DNA from: DATHWB01 sp040905965
GTDB taxonomy: Bacteria; Actinomycetota; Acidimicrobiia; Spongiisociales; ZC4RG35
NCBI GenBank assembly: GCA_040905965.1
Contig: JBBDQP010000099.1
Location: 13,390-77,389, forward strand
Direction: 5' to 3'
DNA: 64,000 bases
In this document: positions 43,095 to 51,058 of the stretch, one piece after another
How positions within the stretch are numbered: the first letter of the stretch is position 1
How the letters are laid out: every line of letters starts with the position of its first letter
Made by a program: the position numbers and the translations under genes
The notes under the pieces: model-generated
The model's input: the letters and a program-made list of their open reading frames with translations, nothing else
What the model was told of the DNA's origin: nothing
Database searches by the model: none

Positions 43095-45860
43095 TCAGTC
43101 AGCCGATACGAGATCGAGGATGTCCTCTGCGTAGGTGTCGAGCTTGGCGGGTCCGACCCCTTTGATCATCGACAGCTCCAATTCGTTTCGAGGTCGGGCG
43201 ACGGCGATCGCTTCGAGCGTGGCATCCGAGAAGACGACGTAGGCGGGGACCGACTTTCGGGTGGCGGTCTCGAGCCTCCACTGCTTGAGCCGGCTGAAGA
43301 GGTCGGCGTCGACCGGGCCACCGACGTCGACCACTGGCATCATCGGTCCGGTCCCCGCGGGCGTGGTGATCGTGTCGCCCCATCGCACCTGGAGTTGACC
43401 CGGTCCGGGGGAGAGTTCGACGGTCGCCCCGACCTCGTCGATCTCGATGACCGTGCCGGCGAATCCTCCCGAGATGCGGACCACCATGCCCACTTCGACG
43501 ACCATCCCTGTCTGTGGTCGAGCCGGCGTACGAACGATCGTGACCCCCCGCTCCGGTGCCTCACCACGCAGTTCTGCCAGGAACGGGGATGGCCGCCCGG
43601 TGGGGGAGAGGACGGTGGTCGACTCCGACGCGCGGGTGATCGCCACATGCAACACCCTGCGTTCTTCTTCGACGTCGTCCGAGAGCGCATGCGGTATTAG
43701 TCCGCGCTCGACACCGAACACGACGATGTGCGGCCATTCGAGGCCCTTCACCCGGTGAATGGTGGTGAGATGCACTCCCGCCTCGGTACGGGGCGCTCGG
43801 AGGATCTTTCCCAGCCACTCTTCGAAGCCGTCGAGTTGCGGTCGGATGGTGGCGGCGCGTCGAACCGCCACCAGGTCGTCGGCCTGGGCGGAGCGATCGG
43901 CCCGGTTGCGCCCCGAGTCGAGTGCGCTGGCCGCCCGCGACATGCCGATCCGGTCGATGAGGACGTTGAGGAGCTCGGCAGCGTCGTTGCGCTCCGCCGC
44001 CTGGCTGGCGATGCGGATGTCGGCCGTGAACTCGTCCCACGCGGTGCCCTGCCGGCCGTCCAGCTCGCGTCCCGCCCGGATCACGTCGTCGAGGGAGAGG
44101 TGGCCGCCTCGTCCCAACAGCTCCCATGACACTCGGTTGAGCCGCCGGTGGGGGCGGCGGATGGCCTCGGACACGTCCCGCTTCGCCATTCGCTCTGGTG
44201 CCCGGGCGATTCGGATCCAGGCCAGGATCGCCCGCAGCACCGTCCGATCGAGCAGTGACGTCCCCAGCGGTGACCAGAACGGCACCCCGACTTCGGCGAG
44301 AGCGGCATGAACCGGCAGCAGGGCCGAGTTCACCCGTGACAGGACTGCGATGTCACCCGGCTCGGCTCCCTCCTCCAAGAGGGCGGTGACGATGGCGGCG
44401 GCTTCCAGCCCGAGCCCGGTGTCGGCTGCATCGATCATTCGGAAGCCGGATCCGTCTGGTTCTCGTGACGGCCTGATCTCTTTGTCGATCCGCCGCACGT
44501 TGTTCCGGAGCAGGTTGGTCGCCGACGTGACCACTTCGGGCGGGCAGCGGTAGTTGACGTCGAGTTGGTAGGCGGACGCGCCCGGAAAGAGGCGGTCGTA
44601 CCCGATCAGATACTCCGGATCCGCCCCGGCGTAGCCGTAGATCGTCTGGTCGTCGTCACCCACCCCGAACACGTCCAGACCGGGCGATGCCAGCAACCGG
44701 ATGAGGAGGAGATACGCCGGCGTCAGGTCCTGGAACTCATCGACGAGAAGGTGGGTGCATTGCCGCTGCCATCTGGCCCGCAGATCCGGATCAGCCAGGA
44801 CCGCGCTGATGGCTCCGAAGATCTGCTCGTCGTGGTCTGCCGCATTCTGTCGTTCGAGTCGGTCCCGGTAGAGCTTGTAGACACGGCGGAAGTCGTCGAC
44901 GTCGTCACGATCGGCCTCGACCTCGTCAGGAGAGCGCAGCCCGATCCGGACCTCGCCGAGTGCTTCGATGTACGGGCCGATCGTGTCGGTGTTCACCTGA
45001 CGGCGCCCCTGGACCAGTTGGTCGAGGGTGGATCGGACCTGGGACTCGTCGATGAGCGTGATTCCCGGTCGAGCCTCGCGCAGGATCGCCCACCCGAGAG
45101 AGTGGAACGTGCGGATCTGCAGGTCGGGTCGTTCGATCCGGTCTCGCATCTCGGCCGCCGCCCGGTTGTTGTAGGCGAGGGCGGTGACCAGTTGCGGTTC
45201 GTATCCGCGCCGGTCGGTCAGTTCCAGCAGCCGGGCGGTCAGTGTGCGGGTCTTGCCGGATCCGGCAGGCGCGATGACGCGCGCCGGTCCTGATCCGTGG
45301 TCAACCGCCTCGAGCTGAGACGGCGAGAGCGACGCCTGACTGGACTCCACGGCGGGCGCGACAGTCAGCACGCCGGCGGACACCGTCTCGGCGTGGATGG
45401 ACGGAATGGTGAGTGGCCCACGGGGACCGGCGTCGATCCACACCTCCCGTCCGTCGGCGAGCCGTACATCGGCGACGTCGGATAGTTCGCATCCGAGGCG
45501 TTCCGCCTTTCTCGCCCACCACCAGATCGGCTCCCCTGCTCGTCCATCCCAGGTGTTCGCCCAGACGAGAAAATGCAGCCGCTCGGTCAGCAGCGTGAAT
45601 CCAGCGCCGAGTTCCCATGGAGGCGTCTCGACCGTCTCGGCACCCCTCAGCGAGTTGTTGTCGGCAGCGAGCACCACGACATGTGGCGTGCGTGACGTCC
45701 ACAGCCGGTGCAGACGGTCCACCGTCTCGGCCAGCCTGCGTTGGTCGGCGATGAGGGTGTCGTCGACTTCGGTGACCGGCGCATCTGCGAACTCGGTCGG
45801 AACATCAGCTCCGGCGAGCACCAGGCCGCGGCCAAGTTCGGTTGGTCCGGGAAATGACAT
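43095..45860 (-). CDS. uvrD2: UvrD2-type ATP-dependent DNA helicase with HRDC domain
   Basis: Second superfamily 1 helicase of the window, 921 residues. An N-terminal ~170-residue extension of unknown fold precedes the Q-motif (SPSQLEAVDHGSGP). Walker A is APAGSGKT near residue 195, motif II LVDEFQD, motif III GVGDDDQTIYGYAGAD, motif IV DVNYRCP, motif V TTIHRVKGLEWPHIVVF and motif VI RVLHVAITRA. The C-terminal part has a small SH3/KOW-like region (GMVVRISGGFAGTVIEI) and an HRDC domain at about 850-921, as in mycobacterial UvrD2. No RBS; TACGGT eight nt before the ATG suggests leaderless initiation. Confidence 0.92.
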   Translation of the reverse strand: MSFPGPTELGRGLVLAGADVPTEFADAPVTEVDDTLIADQRRLAETVDRLHRLWTSRTPHVVVLAADNNSLRGAETVETPPWELGAGFTLLTERLHFLVWANTWDGRAGEPIWWWARKAERLGCELSDVADVRLADGREVWIDAGPRGPLTIPSIHAETVSAGVLTVAPAVESSQASLSPSQLEAVDHGSGPARVIAPAGSGKTRTLTARLLELTDRRGYEPQLVTALAYNNRAAAEMRDRIERPDLQIRTFHSLGWAILREARPGITLIDESQVRSTLDQLVQGRRQVNTDTIGPYIEALGEVRIGLRSPDEVEADRDDVDDFRRVYKLYRDRLERQNAADHDEQIFGAISAVLADPDLRARWQRQCTHLLVDEFQDLTPAYLLLIRLLASPGLDVFGVGDDDQTIYGYAGADPEYLIGYDRLFPGASAYQLDVNYRCPPEVVTSATNLLRNNVRRIDKEIRPSREPDGSGFRMIDAADTGLGLEAAAIVTALLEEGAEPGDIAVLSRVNSALLPVHAALAEVGVPFWSPLGTSLLDRTVLRAILAWIRIARAPERMAKRDVSEAIRRPHRRLNRVSWELLGRGGHLSLDDVIRAGRELDGRQGTAWDEFTADIRIASQAAERNDAAELLNVLIDRIGMSRAASALDSGRNRADRSAQADDLVAVRRAATIRPQLDGFEEWLGKILRAPRTEAGVHLTTIHRVKGLEWPHIVVFGVERGLIPHALSDDVEEERRVLHVAITRASESTTVLSPTGRPSPFLAELRGEAPERGVTIVRTPARPQTGMVVEVGMVVRISGGFAGTVIEIDEVGATVELSPGPGQLQVRWGDTITTPAGTGPMMPVVDVGGPVDADLFSRLKQWRLETATRKSVPAYVVFSDATLEAIAVARPRNELELSMIKGVGPAKLDTYAEDILDLVSAD

Positions 45861-45895
45861 CGCTGGGGACCGTATCGCGCCTGGGCGACGAATCC

Positions 45896-45987
45896 TCAGT
45901 CGGCGAGGATGGCGTCGGCCAGCCGGTCGTAGTCGTCGAAGGTGTTGTACGACTGTTGGCGCATTCCCGCACGGTAGGAGGACAGGC
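45896..45987 (-). pseudogene. Possible C-terminal remnant of a class V aminotransferase-like gene
   Basis: The minus-strand frame ending at 45896 reads SSYRAGMRQQSYNTFDD then YDRLADAILAD. This resembles the terminal R-x-G...YNTxxDxDRLxxAI segment of cysteine desulfurase-like proteins. Nothing upstream continues the fold, so it may be a decayed end piece. A 22-codon mini-gene from ATG 45964 is the alternative. Weak call. Confidence 0.25.
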
Positions 45988-46040
45988 TGAGACTTCTAGA
46001 CTCGCCCCCGACCACAGGGAGCGGAACCATCCGGATTGCG

Positions 46041-46619
46041 GTGCTGGTGTCCGGATCGGGCACGAATCTCCAAGCGCTCATCGATCAGGCGGGCGATGCC
46101 GCCGGCTATGAGATTGCGGTCGTCATCTCGGATCGTTCCGGGGTGCGCGCCCTCACCCGGGCACAGGCCGCAGATATCCCGATCTCCGTCGTGGAATGGA
46201 ACGCCGATCGACGCAGCTTCACCCATGCAGTGTGCGAGTCGGCCGCAGACGCCCGTGCCGAGGCTCTCGTCCTCGCCGGGTTCATGCGGATCCTCGGCCC
46301 AGAGGCGCTCTTGCGGTTTCCTCACCGGATCCTCAACATCCATCCGTCGCTTCTCCCGGCCTTCCCCGGGAACACGCCCGTCGCCGACACACTCGACCAC
46401 GGCGTGCGCGTGACCGGCGTCACGGTGCACTTCATCGACGAACGAGTCGACCATGGCCCGATCGTGTCGCAGGAGGCTGTCACCGTCGCCCATGACGACA
46501 CCGAGTTCACCCTGCATCAGCGCCTCCACGAGGTTGAGCATCGCCTCTATCCCGAGGCGGTGTCCGCCCTCGCCCAGGGTCGGCTGACGGTGGTGGGAAG
46601 ACGGGTGGTGTGGTCGTGA
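46041..46619 (+). CDS. purN: Phosphoribosylglycinamide formyltransferase
   Basis: Transfers formyl from 10-formyl-THF to GAR in purine synthesis. The first conventional start is GTG 46041 (192 residues, LVSGSGTNLQALID), but this cuts the first beta strand. The canonical N-terminus R-I-A-V-L-V-S-G begins at 46029, where the codon is ATC, 7 nt after GGGAG. The catalytic block ILNIHPSLLPAFPG, substrate loop VTGVTVHFIDERVDHGPIV and conserved Asp are intact. GTGA overlap with purH. Confidence 0.93.
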   Translation: MLVSGSGTNLQALIDQAGDAAGYEIAVVISDRSGVRALTRAQAADIPISVVEWNADRRSFTHAVCESAADARAEALVLAGFMRILGPEALLRFPHRILNIHPSLLPAFPGNTPVADTLDHGVRVTGVTVHFIDERVDHGPIVSQEAVTVAHDDTEFTLHQRLHEVEHRLYPEAVSALAQGRLTVVGRRVVWS

Positions 46620-48154
46620 GTGTCGTCTCGGTGACTCGGGCCCTCGTCTCGGTGTCTGACAAGCAGGGCTTGATCCCGTTCGTGAGCCGGTTGGTGGCGG
46701 CGGGCGTCGAAGTCGTCTCGTCGGGTGGCACTGCCCGCGCCCTCGAAGAAGCGGGCCTACCGGTCGTGTCCGTCGAGGAGGTGACCGGATCTCCGGAGAT
46801 GCTCGGTGGCCGGGTGAAGACTCTGCACCCGTCGATTCATGGCGGCATCCTCGCCGATGTCGGGCAAGCCGACCACGTCGCCGATCTCGACGCCCACGGG
46901 ATCCGGCCGTTTCAACTGGTCGTCTCGAATCTGTATCCGTTCCGCCAGACGGTGGCGAGTCCCGGCGTGAGCCGGTCCGAGATCATCGAACAGATCGACA
47001 TCGGCGGTCCGGCCATGGTGCGTGCCGCCGCCAAGAATCACGCCTGGGTGGGGATCGTCACCTCGCCGTCGCAGTACGAGGCGGTTGCCGCCGCAGTCGA
47101 AGCCGGTGGCCTGGACGAGGCGCTGCGGGAACGGCTCGCCCGCGAGGCCTTCTTCCACACCGCGTCCTACGACGCGGCAATCGTCAACTGGCTCGAAGAC
47201 GGGGGCGACCTGCCGGAGCACAGGGTGCTTGCCCTCGAACGAACCGACGTCCTTCGCTACGGCGAGAACCCGCACCAGCGCGGCGCCCGCTATCGGGAAG
47301 CGCACACCACATCGTGGTGGGACGGGGTCACCCAGCTCCAGGGTCTACCGCTCAGTTATCTGAACCTCTTCGACGCCTCGGCAGCCTGGGAGATGGCCTA
47401 CGACCTCGCCTCGCCCGGAACGCACGCCGTGGTCATCGTCAAACACGCCAACCCGTGCGGGGCGGCGGTGGGCGGCGATCAAGCGGCGACCTATCAGCGG
47501 GCATTCGAGTGCGACTCACGCTCTGCGTTTGGCGGGATCGTGGCGTTCTCGGCACGGGTGAGTCTCGACACTGCCGCCCGGATGGCCGAAGCCGCCCAGG
47601 CCGACGTGGTGATCGCTCCCGGCTACGAGCCGGGCGTCATCGAACAGTTGGCAGCCAAGAGGAAGAACACGCGGGTACTCGAGGCGCCACCGCCGATGGA
47701 GGGAGTCCTCCATCACAGGCAGATCGACGGCGGATGGCTCGTCCAAGACGACTACCGCTTCACGACGGACGACTGGCAGGTGGTCACCAAGCGGCAGCCG
47801 AGTGCGGGGGAGCAGGCCGACGCCCGATTCGCATGGAGGGTGTGCGGGCATACGAGTTCCAACGCGATCGTCCTGGCCAAGGACGGGGTGGCGTGGGGGA
47901 TCGGAGCGGGACAGCAGAACCGGGTCGAGTCTGGGGAGATCGCGGTTGGCAAGGCGGCGGGCAGGGCGGCCGGTGGGGCCATGGCTTCGGACGCCTTCTT
48001 CCCGTTCCCGGACGGCCTGGACGCGGCGGAGGCGTCGGGGGTGTCCGTGGTCGTCCAGCCCGGCGGGGCGATGCGTGACGACGACGTGATCGCTCGGGCT
48101 GATGAGTTGGGGCTTGCAATGATGTTCACGGGGGAACGGCAGTTCCGCCATTGA
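46616..48154 (+). CDS. purH: AICAR transformylase / IMP cyclohydrolase
   Basis: Bifunctional enzyme for the last two steps of IMP synthesis, 512 residues from GTG 46616. N-terminal MGS-like IMP cyclohydrolase domain (RALVSVSDKQGLIPF, VEEVTGSPEMLGGRVKTLHPSIHGGIL). C-terminal transformylase starts near residue 200 (RYGENPHQRGARY), with the catalytic Lys-His in KHANPCGAAV and AFGGIVAFSARV. The C-terminus (GVSVVVQPGGAMRDDDVI) is typical. Start overlaps the purN stop; folD follows 16 bp later. Confidence 0.96.
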   Translation: MSVVSVTRALVSVSDKQGLIPFVSRLVAAGVEVVSSGGTARALEEAGLPVVSVEEVTGSPEMLGGRVKTLHPSIHGGILADVGQADHVADLDAHGIRPFQLVVSNLYPFRQTVASPGVSRSEIIEQIDIGGPAMVRAAAKNHAWVGIVTSPSQYEAVAAAVEAGGLDEALRERLAREAFFHTASYDAAIVNWLEDGGDLPEHRVLALERTDVLRYGENPHQRGARYREAHTTSWWDGVTQLQGLPLSYLNLFDASAAWEMAYDLASPGTHAVVIVKHANPCGAAVGGDQAATYQRAFECDSRSAFGGIVAFSARVSLDTAARMAEAAQADVVIAPGYEPGVIEQLAAKRKNTRVLEAPPPMEGVLHHRQIDGGWLVQDDYRFTTDDWQVVTKRQPSAGEQADARFAWRVCGHTSSNAIVLAKDGVAWGIGAGQQNRVESGEIAVGKAAGRAAGGAMASDAFFPFPDGLDAAEASGVSVVVQPGGAMRDDDVIARADELGLAMMFTGERQFRH

Positions 48155-48170
48155 CTGTGAGGGAGTGGAG

Positions 48171-49007
48171 ATGACGATCCTCGACGGGAAGGCGGTTGCC
48201 GCCGCGGTGCACGAGGAAGTGGCGGCCCGTGTCGCAGAATTGAGGGAGCGCGGTGTGATTCCGGGTCTCGCCACCGTCCTGGTGGGCGACGATCCGGCAT
48301 CCCACGTCTACGTCCGCAACAAGCGTCGCACTGCCGAGAAGGTGGGGATCGCCTCGTTCCACCACGAATTGGATGCGAGCGCCTCGCAGGAGGAAGTCGA
48401 ATCGCTGCTCGACGACCTGTCGGCGGACTCGTCGGTGCACGGCATCCTGCTGCAGCTCCCGCTTCCCGGTGATCTGGACGGCGAGGCAGCCGTCATGCAC
48501 ATCGACCCGGCCAAGGATGCCGACGGGCTCCACCCTGTGAATCTTGGGAACCTGGTGCTGGATCGTCCGGGGCCGCGGCCGTGCACGCCGTCAGGCGCCC
48601 TCAGGATCCTCGACCACTACGGGATCGAGACGGACGGGGCGAATGTGGTGGTGGTGGGGCGGTCGTTCCTCGTGGGTCGGCCCTTGGCGATCATGCTCGG
48701 AAGCAAGGACCGCAATGCAACGGTCACCCTCGCCCACTCCCGCACCACCGGGTTGAAGGAGTTGTGCGCGACCGCCGACATCCTCATCGCCGCCGTCGGC
48801 CGCCCGAAGATGATCAAGGGTGATTGGGTGCGTCCTGGCGCGACGGTCATCGACGTGGGCATCAACCGCACTGACGACGGTCTCGTCGGTGACGTCGACT
48901 TCGACGAGGTCGTCGAGGTGGCGGGAGCCGTCACCCCCGTCCCCGGCGGCGTCGGCCCCATGACCATCGCCATGCTCCTCCACAACACCGCCGAAGCCGC
49001 TTTTTAG
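48171..49007 (+). CDS. folD: Methylenetetrahydrofolate dehydrogenase/cyclohydrolase
   Basis: Makes 10-formyl-THF from methylene-THF, supplying the formyl donor for the PurN and PurH steps encoded immediately upstream. 278 residues; ATG 48171 has GAGGGAG upstream. VGDDPASHVYVRNKRRTAEKVGI contains the catalytic Lys/Tyr region, LLQLPLPGDLDGEAAVMHIDPAKDADGLHP is the family signature, GRSFLVGRPLAIML the NADP site, and PVPGGVGPMTIAMLLHNT the C-terminal signature. Its last codons and TAG stop lie inside copy B of the 52-bp repeat, so the C-terminus (EAAF) was probably altered by that element. Confidence 0.96.
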   Translation: MTILDGKAVAAAVHEEVAARVAELRERGVIPGLATVLVGDDPASHVYVRNKRRTAEKVGIASFHHELDASASQEEVESLLDDLSADSSVHGILLQLPLPGDLDGEAAVMHIDPAKDADGLHPVNLGNLVLDRPGPRPCTPSGALRILDHYGIETDGANVVVVGRSFLVGRPLAIMLGSKDRNATVTLAHSRTTGLKELCATADILIAAVGRPKMIKGDWVRPGATVIDVGINRTDDGLVGDVDFDEVVEVAGAVTPVPGGVGPMTIAMLLHNTAEAAF

Positions 49008-49050
49008 CGAACCAGCGCTTCATTATTGAAGCGTTTCGCGTACCAAAACG
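48999..49050 (+). repeat. 52-bp palindromic repeat, copy B
   Basis: Same architecture and length as copy A: starts GCTTTTTAGCG, core GCGCTTCATTATTGAAGCG, ends CGCGTACCAAAACG. One arm is imperfect (GCGTTT instead of GCGCT). The first bases encode the last Ala-Phe and the TAG stop of folD. Confidence 0.85.
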
Positions 49051-49054
49051 CGGT

Positions 49055-49648
49055 TCAGGTCTCCAACGAGGCGACCGCGAAGAGGACGTGGAACGGCTTG
49101 CAGTAGATCACCACGCTGCCGTACAGGCTGAGGTCGACATCGGCCGGAATCTCGTAGTTCTGATTCCCGACGTTGCCTTTCAGCGGCTCCAACTCCCGGT
49201 AACCGGCGATGTCGTCCGCCTTCTGTGGGTCTCCATTCGGCACGAGGATCACTCTGAGGTCGGGTCCGTTGGTCACTTCGAAATCCTCGAACCGGAGGAG
49301 GTGTGATCCGTCCTCGAGTTCGTAAATGGTCGCTGTACCGGAGCCTCGGTGATTTGAGTCAGCGTCCTGGAAAGCTCCGGTGGACAGCGTGAGCGGTCCG
49401 GGCTCCTCTGTCGTGTCTTCGGTTTCGACCTCGTCTGAGCCCTCGGCTGTCTCCTCGGACATCTCTACGGGGTCAGTTTGCTCAGTGGCAACAGTGGTCG
49501 TCGGGGCTGCTTCGGCGGCGACCGGGGCTGAGATCGGGAACGCCTCGTCCACAGCACGGTCGAGGAACAACGGCGAGCCCAGCCACCACCCAAGGGCGAG
49601 TGCAGGGACGGCGAGTACGGCGATTACGAGCTTGAGACGGTTCGACAT
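49055..49648 (-). CDS. DM13-domain membrane-anchored protein
   Basis: A 197-residue extracytoplasmic protein with an N-terminal membrane anchor (about residues 5-22), an acidic Thr/Glu linker (about 45-85) and a DM13 domain (about 88-197). The domain contains GTATIYELEDGSHLLRFEDF, NGPDLRVILVPNGDP and the conserved Cys in VIYCKPFHVLFAVA. DM13 is related to DOMON domains and is proposed to act in electron transfer or redox. ATG 49648 has AAGGAG upstream. The gene is bracketed by inverted copies B and C of the 52-bp repeat. Confidence 0.85.
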   Translation of the reverse strand: MSNRLKLVIAVLAVPALALGWWLGSPLFLDRAVDEAFPISAPVAAEAAPTTTVATEQTDPVEMSEETAEGSDEVETEDTTEEPGPLTLSTGAFQDADSNHRGSGTATIYELEDGSHLLRFEDFEVTNGPDLRVILVPNGDPQKADDIAGYRELEPLKGNVGNQNYEIPADVDLSLYGSVVIYCKPFHVLFAVASLET

Positions 49649-49734
49649 TCGGTTCTCCTTGGTCGTGGTGGTCAACCGCTGGTCGGGAGCGGCTCATCCG
49701 GATCGCCGATGAACGAATTCGAAACCCTTCGATC

Positions 49735-49786
49735 GCTTTTGGTACGCGTTGCGCTTCATTAATGAAGCGCTGGTTCGCTAAAAAGT
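49735..49786 (-). repeat. 52-bp palindromic repeat, copy C (inverted)
   Basis: Reverse-oriented copy. On the minus strand it reads ACTTTTTAGCGAACCAGCGC, then the core TTCATTAATGAA, then GCGCAACGCGTACCAAAAGC. It shares the AACCAGCGC arm with copy B. It lies upstream of the DM13 gene, between it and icd. Confidence 0.85.
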
Positions 49787-49816
49787 CGGTCTGGATCGTG
49801 GGGGTGGTGTGGGAAC

Positions 49817-49822
49817 TAGCCT
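49817..49822 (+). promoter_or_regulatory. -10-like element of icd
   Basis: TAGCCT followed by CGGCG, 33 nt before the icd ATG, which has AGGAGA as RBS. It matches the recurrent element; no good -35. Confidence 0.4.
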
Positions 49823-49855
49823 CGGCGAACGCAGAAAACGGACAGGAGAACCACC

Positions 49856-51058
49856 ATGGGCACCGCCATCACCATGGGGCCGTCGGGCCTCGAGGTACCG
49901 AACGACCCGATCGTTCCCTTCATCGAAGGCGACGGCATCGGCCCCGACATCTGGGCTGCGGCGGTCAGGGTCTTCGACGCGGCGGTCACCAAGGCCTATG
50001 GCGGGCAGCGTCAGATCGCCTGGCAGGAAGTCCTCGCCGGTGAGAAGGCCTTCAACGCGACAGGCTCGTGGCTGCCAGACGAAACTGTCGACGCCTTCCG
50101 CGAATACCTGGTCGGCATCAAAGGCCCCCTCACCACCCCGGTCGGAGGTGGCATCCGCTCCCTGAACGTCGCACTCCGTCAGACGATGGACCTCTACGCC
50201 TGCGTCCGCCCGGTCCGCTGGTTCACGGGCGTTCCCTCGCCGGTCAAGGAGCCCGCTCTGGTCGACATGGTGATCTTCCGCGAGAACACCGAAGACGTCT
50301 ACGCCGGCAAGGAACTCGAGGCGAACAGCACCGAGGCAGGCAAGCTTCTCGACTTCATGGAGGAACAGTTCGGTTGGGACATCCGGCGCGACTCCGGACT
50401 CGGCATCAAGCCGATCTCGGTCACCGGTTCCAAGCGTCTTGTCCGGGCGGCGATGCGATACGCGGTCGCCAACAACCGCAAGTCGGTGACGCTGGTTCAC
50501 AAGGGCAACATCATGAAGTTCACCGAGGGCGCATTCAGGACCTGGGGTTACGAAGTCGTCCGTGACGAGTTCAGTGATGTCGCGGTCTCCTGGGAGGACT
50601 GCGGCGGCGACCCGGGCGACAAGATCCTCGTTCAGGATGTGATTGCCGACGCCATGCTGCAGCAGGTGCTCACCCGCCCCGCCAGCTACGACGTGATCGC
50701 GACGATGAACCTCAATGGCGACTACATCTCAGACGCCCTCGCCGCCCAGGTCGGCGGCATCGGGATCGCCCCGGGGGCGAACATCAACTACGACACGGGC
50801 GTCGCCGTGTTCGAAGCCACCCACGGCACCGCGCCGAAGTACGCGGGCCAGGACAAGGTGAATCCCGGTTCGGTAATCCTGTCCGGCGAGATGATGTTCC
50901 GCTACATGGGCTGGCACGAGGCGGCCGACCTGGTCATCTCCAGTCTCGAGAAGACCATCGACGACAAGATCGTCACCTATGACTTCGCTCGCCTGATGGA
51001 TGGTGCGAACGAGGTGAAGACCTCGGAGTTCGCCTCGGCGATGATCGACCGGATGTGA
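49856..51058 (+). CDS. icd: NADP-dependent isocitrate dehydrogenase
   Basis: TCA-cycle enzyme producing 2-oxoglutarate and NADPH, 400 residues, the short E. coli-like type. IPFIEGDGIGPDIW is the N-terminal signature, GGGIRSLNVALRQ contains the regulatory serine and substrate arginines, and YDVIATMNLNGDYISD is the isocitrate/metal site. HGTAPKYAGQDKVNPGS carries the Lys-Tyr pair associated with NADP specificity. Most mycobacteria have the monomeric Icd2 as well; this is the homodimeric Icd1-like form. GTGA overlap with the VOC gene. Confidence 0.96.
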   Translation: MGTAITMGPSGLEVPNDPIVPFIEGDGIGPDIWAAAVRVFDAAVTKAYGGQRQIAWQEVLAGEKAFNATGSWLPDETVDAFREYLVGIKGPLTTPVGGGIRSLNVALRQTMDLYACVRPVRWFTGVPSPVKEPALVDMVIFRENTEDVYAGKELEANSTEAGKLLDFMEEQFGWDIRRDSGLGIKPISVTGSKRLVRAAMRYAVANNRKSVTLVHKGNIMKFTEGAFRTWGYEVVRDEFSDVAVSWEDCGGDPGDKILVQDVIADAMLQQVLTRPASYDVIATMNLNGDYISDALAAQVGGIGIAPGANINYDTGVAVFEATHGTAPKYAGQDKVNPGSVILSGEMMFRYMGWHEAADLVISSLEKTIDDKIVTYDFARLMDGANEVKTSEFASAMIDRM

